Shown in pieces: positions 59,113 to 64,000 of a stretch of 64,000 nt of DNA. How positions within the stretch are numbered: the first letter of the stretch is position 1; every line of letters begins with the position of its first letter. The stretch comes from Macrophomina tecta (Eukaryota > Ascomycota > Dothideomycetes > Botryosphaeriales > Botryosphaeriaceae). The stretch is taken from assembly GCA_024180945.1 (NCBI GenBank), contig JAKSGN010000007.1:3906001-3970000 (forward strand), written 5' to 3'. The notes beneath the pieces are model-generated. The model worked only from the letters and a program-made list of their open reading frames with translations. It made no database searches and was not told the origin of the DNA. A program made the translations under genes and the position numbers.

Positions 59113-59796
59113 GAATGGGAACGCAGAAGCAAAACAGACGATGACGTGGTGGGTATTGAATGAAGTAGTCGGGGCGAGAGAATTGTACATACATAGACAG
59201 AGCATGGATTTGCGGGTGGAGTTTTTAGCATGCACATGTTGCATACAGACCACATTCCTCTGGCGTGCTTTATTTCGCGTTGTTTAGACAAACCTAAGAC
59301 GGCCGTGTAGCAAACGAAGGCGCCGAGAATGGCAAGCGGATGACCAAAATTCGCGCACCGTCAAATTTCCCGTTATGGCACCATAGAGATATGCGCGGAG
59401 TAGATATTTTTGTCCGGATGTAAATGTTCGGGCTTATCCTGGATGTTTACGCCCGAACGAATGTTTCTAATTCCCACGAGGAGGGTTACTATACGGCGTT
59501 CATCGTTCGCTGGCTATGTCTCGCAGTGCGGGAGCTTTTGTAAATCGCGAGAGAACATGGATCTGCGCGTGGGCCGAATTCTGTCCTGCGGCTGTCTGGC
59601 TCACCAAACAGAGGGTGAAAATCAAGAACTAATGGAAGTGTTTGATATATATTCTGAATTCATTCTGGTATCTATAATATTCGGGTGTAAAAGGAATGAG
59701 AACTCGCTCATAGGCATAAACAATGCGACAAGAGCTTCCTCCGATGCTTAGCATTTCATACAAGGTAGGTGCTCATACCGCGGGTTTCACTCAAAT
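59113..59796. other. Convergent intergenic region GNAT / TauD-family gene
   Basis: 684 bp holding the third hairpin element (59391-59480). A 113-codon plus-strand frame at 59410-59751 runs through the hairpin and has no protein features. Confidence 0.6.
59391..59480 (+). repeat. Hairpin element, member 3 of a local family
   Basis: Region of about 90 bp. It begins near atgcgcggagtag, continues TCCGGATGTAAATG, and has inner arms GTTCGGGC (59426-59433) and GCCCGAAC (59451-59458). On the right GGATGTTTACGCCCGAACGA parallels GGACGTTTGCGTCCGGCCGA in member 1. The outer arms have decayed. It lies 317 bp past the stop of the TauD-family gene. Confidence 0.7.
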
Positions 59797-61171
59797 TTAC
59801 TCGGCATCGTCCGGTGCCCTGGGCGGGGTGTCGTTAACTTGAATACCACCACGCTTCTTCTCGTTCGAGTCGTGGAATGGCAGGCGCCAGCCACCCTCAC
59901 TCTCGGGAGTGCTGAGCCAGAGGCGCAGGAGGTGGCGACGAGGTGCGGGCGGAGGATAGTCCTTGTAGGCAGTGCGGGCGTGCAGCACGTGTTCGTTGGA
60001 AAGAAACTGGATGTCGCCAATCTCCAGGATCATGTGTAGCGACAGACGCAAGCAGGTGTCTTCGAGAACCTTGATGGCTTCTTCCTGTGCGTCAGAAAGC
60101 GGAGGGATTAGACCCTTGTCGGAGAAGCGGGTAAGCGAGCGGACGTAGTAAGGGTCCCACCTGCAAGCGAAGCTGTCAGTAAGGATCGTGTTTACATGAC
60201 ACAGGAATACGCACTTTGAGTACACTCTGGGATTTTCGCCTGTCTCCAGGTAAAAGATGCTGGTACGAATCCACTCCTCCTCTCCGACGCTCGTCTCACC
60301 CTTGCGATCGAAGTACCAGATGGGTTCCGTCAGGGTCCTCGCAACGTCAGGACGCTCTTTCTGAAGCGTGTTCCAGACGTGGTGGGATGAAACCAAGTCC
60401 GACTCACCGCCCTCAAGAGCGCGGGCAATGCAAAGCAAGCCGACAATGTCAGAATCGTCTGCGTGGAAGAATTGACTGGGAGATGGGTCAGCCTTGAATA
60501 TCTGGTTACCTATTTGTCATTTGCATGGGACATACCGAGCGTTTGTCCTGTAAATGCGGACAGAGTCAATCTGAGTAGGGTCATCGCCAACGTCCTTGAC
60601 GTGGCCGAGAACGTGGCCACGGCCGTTCTGCGAGACAAAATATCCGAGATAGGTGCCAAGACCCATGTATGCGACGGCAGACTTGTGGACACCCCATTTC
60701 TGGACGGGGAAGCCCTTGAAGAGAATGAAGCCCTTGCCATCAAGCAGCTCGTTGCGAAGCGCCGTCATTCTCTTTGAAAGCTCAGGCAGCGGGAAGAGGT
60801 CCTGAGCACTCGTCAACTACGTAATATTGAGCGTGGGCAAGCTAACGTACCTTGGAGATGGCAGTAAGAGGGTGGCCAGCCGCAATGAAGGCGTCAGCGG
60901 CTCTGTCCAGCTCAACGATCTCATCATCGCTGAAGGGGTGAGTCCAGCGCTCCGGGTTGTTCTTGTAGTCCTCGGCCTTCCAAACAGTTGGTCCTACGAT
61001 CTCCTTGGGGAAGTCCTCGTAAGGGCGGAGAAGGTTGTAGAGAGGAGGATGTTGCCCCGACGTCTTGATGCCGTCCGGGAAGATGTTGGTGTCGACGGGG
61101 GCCGGATTGGCCTTGGAGGGGTTCAGGTGCGGGGCCTGAGGGGCAGATTCTGCAACGGGACCGGGAGCCAT
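59797..61171 (-). CDS. TauD/TfdA-family Fe(II)/2-oxoglutarate dioxygenase
   Basis: Four exons, complement(join(59797..60160,60215..60475,60536..60801,60851..61171)), 403 aa. The family couples 2-oxoglutarate decarboxylation to substrate oxidation, often to release sulfite from taurine or other sulfonates. The H-x-D iron ligands are in F-F-H-A-D-D-S-D at about residue 200, the distal His in E-H-V-L-H-A-R near 350, and a 2-oxoglutarate-binding Arg follows in R-H-L-L-R-L-W. The first intron is 49 bp (60802-60850) and joins A-I-S-K to D-L-F-P-L-P; a shorter 34-bp option would be unusually small. The third uses GTGCGT and keeps Y-S-K-W-D-P. The substrate cannot be told from sequence. Confidence 0.9.
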
Positions 61172-62152
61172 TGTTCAACAGTGGGGGGACGCAATTGAGT
61201 GACAAGTAGAGTGAACTGGGACAGAGAGCCAGTGCTACTTAAATGGGACAAGAGAAGAAGATGAGGAGCGAAAATCGGACACACCGGGAGATTTTCAGTG
61301 GTACTATAATTGCATGACGATTGCTGCATTGCGTCAGATAAGCCGCGATGGGGGCAGATGCGGCCATATTCCTCATTGCAGGGCTGGTCTTGCGTGATAG
61401 GTGCCCGCGAGCACGATATCGCCGTTGCCCAGACGCAGCCGATCGCTGCGGGGTTCGGCCAAGCCCCGCGCCGCCCGCGGCCAAGCCCTCCGCTCCGCCG
61501 TCGACTTGTTCCAAACATGACCGCGTGGCGTGTGTTGCGCGTCCGTTGGCCTGCGTACCCTTTCCCTGTCTGAATCTCTGCTCCTGTCCGGCCGTCTCCC
61601 TCTTTTGGTATCTTCGTCGCCCACGTGCTGAAGACAAGGCCTGCCTTGATTTGAGATTTGCTGTGAGAGGGTATGAGAGAGATATCAGAACCGCGGTGTA
61701 AGGCAGCTTCTCAAAGAAACGGCAGCTGCCGGCTGTCCTGGGGAATCATCTGTCAATAATGATAAGAGAACGAGATGAGATGGACTTGCACGATAGCCAA
61801 AAACGAAACGTGGGAGCATGAAAGAATTTGTTTTTGAAAAAAGGTGATTCATGAGGAGTTTCTGCACCCCGTTGCTTTGCACGGTCAGTCACGCCAACAG
61901 GCCATACTCCAGGGCCCAATTTTTCCCACACCGAATATGCAACGCCATTTGCTTCCCACACACAATTACTATGCATCTACCGCTCTCGGTGTCAGACCAT
62001 CGTTCGTCTCGGTAATCTGCCGCTTGCCAACTGGCTGGTTTAGCGGTCATTTGGTCGAGATATCTCTCATCGCCACCCATCTTTTCGCTCCCCGCAATTC
62101 CGGTGAGATTGCCCGCTGGCATTTCGTCGACTCCACTCTCAAGCGGCCCTGC
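61172..62152. other. Intergenic region between TauD-family gene and SMD1
   Basis: 981 bp. It holds the upstream region of the TauD-family gene on the left and the SMD1 3' flank on the right. Several overlapping frames are seen on both strands with no protein features. Confidence 0.55.
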
Positions 62153-62771
62153 TTAGAAGCCACGGCCGCCACCACGGCCACGGCCACGGCCACGACCTCC
62201 TCTTCCACCGCGTCCGCGGCCACGGCCACGATCGGCCTGCTCCTTCCGTGCCTTGTTCTTTGGCTTCGGTGCGTCGTCGATAAGAAGTGTGTCCAGCGGC
62301 AGGCTGTCCGGGAGAATGTAGTAGCGAATGTTTGATCCACGGATGTTTATCGTGTCCAGAGTCATTGTTTCGCGGTTCTTAGGCGTCATCTTGACTGTGC
62401 GGAGCGCCGTGTTCATCGTGGGAGAAACAGACGCGATGGTGCCGTTCACAACGGTTCCTACATTTGTTAGTTAGCCTAGTTTCTCAACCCACGGGCGAGC
62501 TGCTGCTGCTAAGTGGTCGCGCAAAAGAGCGTAGAAGAGCTAAGCATTTCGCATCAGGGCGGCAGGCAACAGTCGCAAGGGCTGTTTGTTTAGAGTGGAA
62601 GACGGCGTACCATTCTTGAGCTCGATTGTGACCGTCTCATTTTGACACTTCATCAAAAATCTGCGAGCGAATCGTCAGCCAGGTCCGCGGTCGGCGCGCC
62701 TTGATGGACAGGCTCAGCTTTGCTACGCATTGCAAGACCGAGGAAGGTGAGACTTACCTGACGAGCTTCAT
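62153..62771 (-). CDS. Small nuclear ribonucleoprotein Sm D1
   Basis: Three exons, complement(join(62153..62457,62611..62660,62758..62771)), 122 aa. Exon 1 is only 14 nt (M-K-L-V-R split). Introns are 97 and 153 bp, longer than elsewhere in the window. It shows the Sm fold: [24 protein letters not shown] (Sm1) and [12 protein letters not shown] (Sm2), then an Arg-Gly repeat tail, the usual site of arginine methylation. SmD1 is part of the heptameric ring on U1, U2, U4 and U5 snRNAs in the spliceosome. Length fits the family. Confidence 0.97.
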
Positions 62772-63442
62772 GATGGGCGGACAATTATGAGTAGTATAAT
62801 TTTGTAAAGTCCGAGAATGGGCGGAATACCTTAAGAGCGCAAACACGGTGGTGTGGGAATGGTTTGCGCGGTGGTCGTTAGGGTAGGTGAAGCTGTGGCC
62901 GGAGGTGATGTCGACTTTGTCGCCGTGAAACGCAGCTTGGCGCGCTTGCGTAACAGAGCGCGTTTTTGGACTAGCGCGGATGACTCAACGATACAACCAA
63001 TACTCGCTGTCCCTGGCGAGGAATAATGGTTGCCGCCCCGTCGTCTGCCAGGCCATTAACGCGTGGTGTCTATGGAGTAATCTGGGTAGCACGTTGCAGG
63101 TACTTCAAGTACCACCAACAGCAAATAAAGGAGAAGCACGAACAGCATGTTGCCGCTCTTGTGAACCCACAAATTGCTTCTCACTGTTCGCGTGTTATAG
63201 ATGGATGATCGCCGTACAGGCGCAGCTATGGGCAGAAGAACCTGGGACATGCCAGCTGACACTCTGCCGTCAGTTCAGCGCCATACCGTACTTGCGGGCT
63301 GGTCCAGGAAAATGCGATTGGAAGACGATGCAGTGGATCAAGTACATAAGTAGATTGCGTGCCTGAGTTGGATAATAAACCATCCTACGCCGTGTCCTGG
63401 GAATGCTGAGGTCTAGCTCAAGGGCAAACTCCTCCTGCGTAC
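62772..63442. other. Intergenic region SMD1 / PKR1
   Basis: 671 bp. It contains the SMD1 promoter on the left side and the PKR1 3' flank on the right. The 128-codon plus-strand frame at 62980-63366 shows no protein features. Confidence 0.55.
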
Positions 63443-64000
63443 CTATCTCTCCTGTTCGATCTTCTCCCACTCGCTGTCCGTGCTGCTCTCCGCTCCCTCG
63501 CCGGGGCTCCTTCTGTTCTTCAACGCGTCGTCGACCATGGCCGTAAGGCTCGTCTGCGCGCCTGTCGTCGAGCTGGCCGCGGAAGCCGCGCCTGGCTGTG
63601 AAAGCGAGGCGGTGGTAGGAGCCTGGCCAGCCCTCGCGCTCTTGCCAACGTCGACTTCAGTCTCAGTCTCGGTCTCGGTCTCGGTGTCATCGCCGGTGTC
63701 CATTCCCTCCCCCTCGCCGCCTTCCCTGCCCACTGCCGGCTCACGCGCGGTGGCTACGTCGTCGGCCTCCCTGCTCTTCTCGCGCTCGCGATGCCTCCGT
63801 TCCCGGATCTTCTTGGCGGCCTCTTCCTTTTCTTGTGCCTGGCGCAGCTCGTTGGCGAACCAGTTGATAGCCCACCACAGGCCGCCACACAGAATGGACA
63901 AGACGACAAAGTGTATGCTGTAGGTGGCAACGAGGAGGGCGAAGAGGACGAGCTGCAGGGCCGCGAAGCTGGCGTTGGTGGCGACGAGGAGGGTGGGGGT
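63443..64000 (-). CDS. V-ATPase assembly factor PKR1 (partial, N-terminus beyond window)
   Basis: The last 185 codons are visible, in frame at the window edge, beginning T-P-T-L-L-V-A-T-N. Two adjacent hydrophobic segments (A-A-L-Q-L-V-L-F-A-L-L-V-A-T and I-H-F-V-V-L-S-I-L-C-G-G-L-W-W-A-I-N-W-F) form the Pkr1 helical hairpin. A long charged coiled region with R-x-R-R-H-R-E-R-E-K, a (TE)n run and a Ser/Thr-rich tail ending E-W-E-K-I-E-Q-E-R follow. Pkr1 is an ER membrane protein needed to assemble the V-ATPase Vo sector. The first 20 or so residues and the start codon lie outside. Confidence 0.88.
   Translation of the reverse strand, partial: TPTLLVATNASFAALQLVLFALLVATYSIHFVVLSILCGGLWWAINWFANELRQAQEKEEAAKKIRERRHREREKSREADDVATAREPAVGREGGEGEGMDTGDDTETETETETEVDVGKSARAGQAPTTASLSQPGAASAASSTTGAQTSLTAMVDDALKNRRSPGEGAESSTDSEWEKIEQER

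Noticed and set aside
60817..60850. 34-bp first intron in the TauD-family gene
   Set aside because: It is frame-compatible but shorter than any other intron here; the 49-bp alternative ending at 60802 gives the expected I-S-K-D-L-F-P-L-P junction.
32863..64000. tRNA or rRNA genes
   Set aside because: I looked for B-box-like GGTTCGANTCC motifs with a paired A-box and saw none I could fold by eye; this does not replace a covariance search.

Overview
This looks like nuclear DNA of a filamentous ascomycete (Pezizomycotina). The genes carry many short GT-AG introns, roughly 43-70 bp with two longer ones in SMD1, and they sit close together. The left half carries the footprint of repeat-induced point mutation (RIP). 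The gene content is standard fungal; a Dothideomycete would fit, but I cannot fix the species from sequence alone.

Positions 1 to about 32,860 form an AT-rich, gene-free block of nested, dead retrotransposons. CpA/TpG dinucleotides are almost absent and TpA is very frequent, while CpG survives, which is the RIP pattern. The nesting can be read from matching LTR ends and target-site duplications. A Tad1-like LINE (8347-12083 continuing at 27605-29772) was split by a Ty3/Gypsy element 'A' (193-bp LTRs, TSD GTTAG). A in turn was split by a second Gypsy element 'B' (17477-25811, 782-bp LTRs, TSD TTAGC). The LINE plus A composite also exists as an inverted copy to the left, giving a gap-free palindrome (about 1831-7513 against 8531-14213, coordinate sums constant at 16,044). 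A further copy of A was inserted later into the left arm. The block ends in LINE 3' and 5' fragments that are progressively less RIPed.

From about 33.1 kb to the right end is normal gene-dense DNA. In order: TFIIIC TPR subunit (-), SYS1 Golgi protein (-), COA6 (+), PARG-like macrodomain protein (-), mitochondrial asparaginyl-tRNA synthetase (+), a possible tiny membrane ORF (+), MRS3/4 mitoferrin (+), spastin/Sap1-like AAA ATPase (+), ASPM-like spindle protein (-), MTQ2 eRF1 methyltransferase (-), SDH assembly factor ACN9/SDHAF3 (+), a small Cys-rich unknown protein (+), a GNAT acetyltransferase broken by an in-frame TAG (+), a TauD/TfdA dioxygenase (-), SMD1 (-) and the V-ATPase assembly factor PKR1 (-, cut by the window end). 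Most are housekeeping genes. Four serve mitochondria (COA6, mt-AsnRS, mitoferrin, SDHAF3), but there is no sign of a co-regulated cluster.

The most unusual signals are the large gap-free RIPed palindrome with its duplicated insertion site, and a family of three related hairpins of about 87-90 bp (38637, 41327, 59391). All three hairpins lie in the same orientation, about 240-330 bp downstream of the stop codon of a minus-strand gene.
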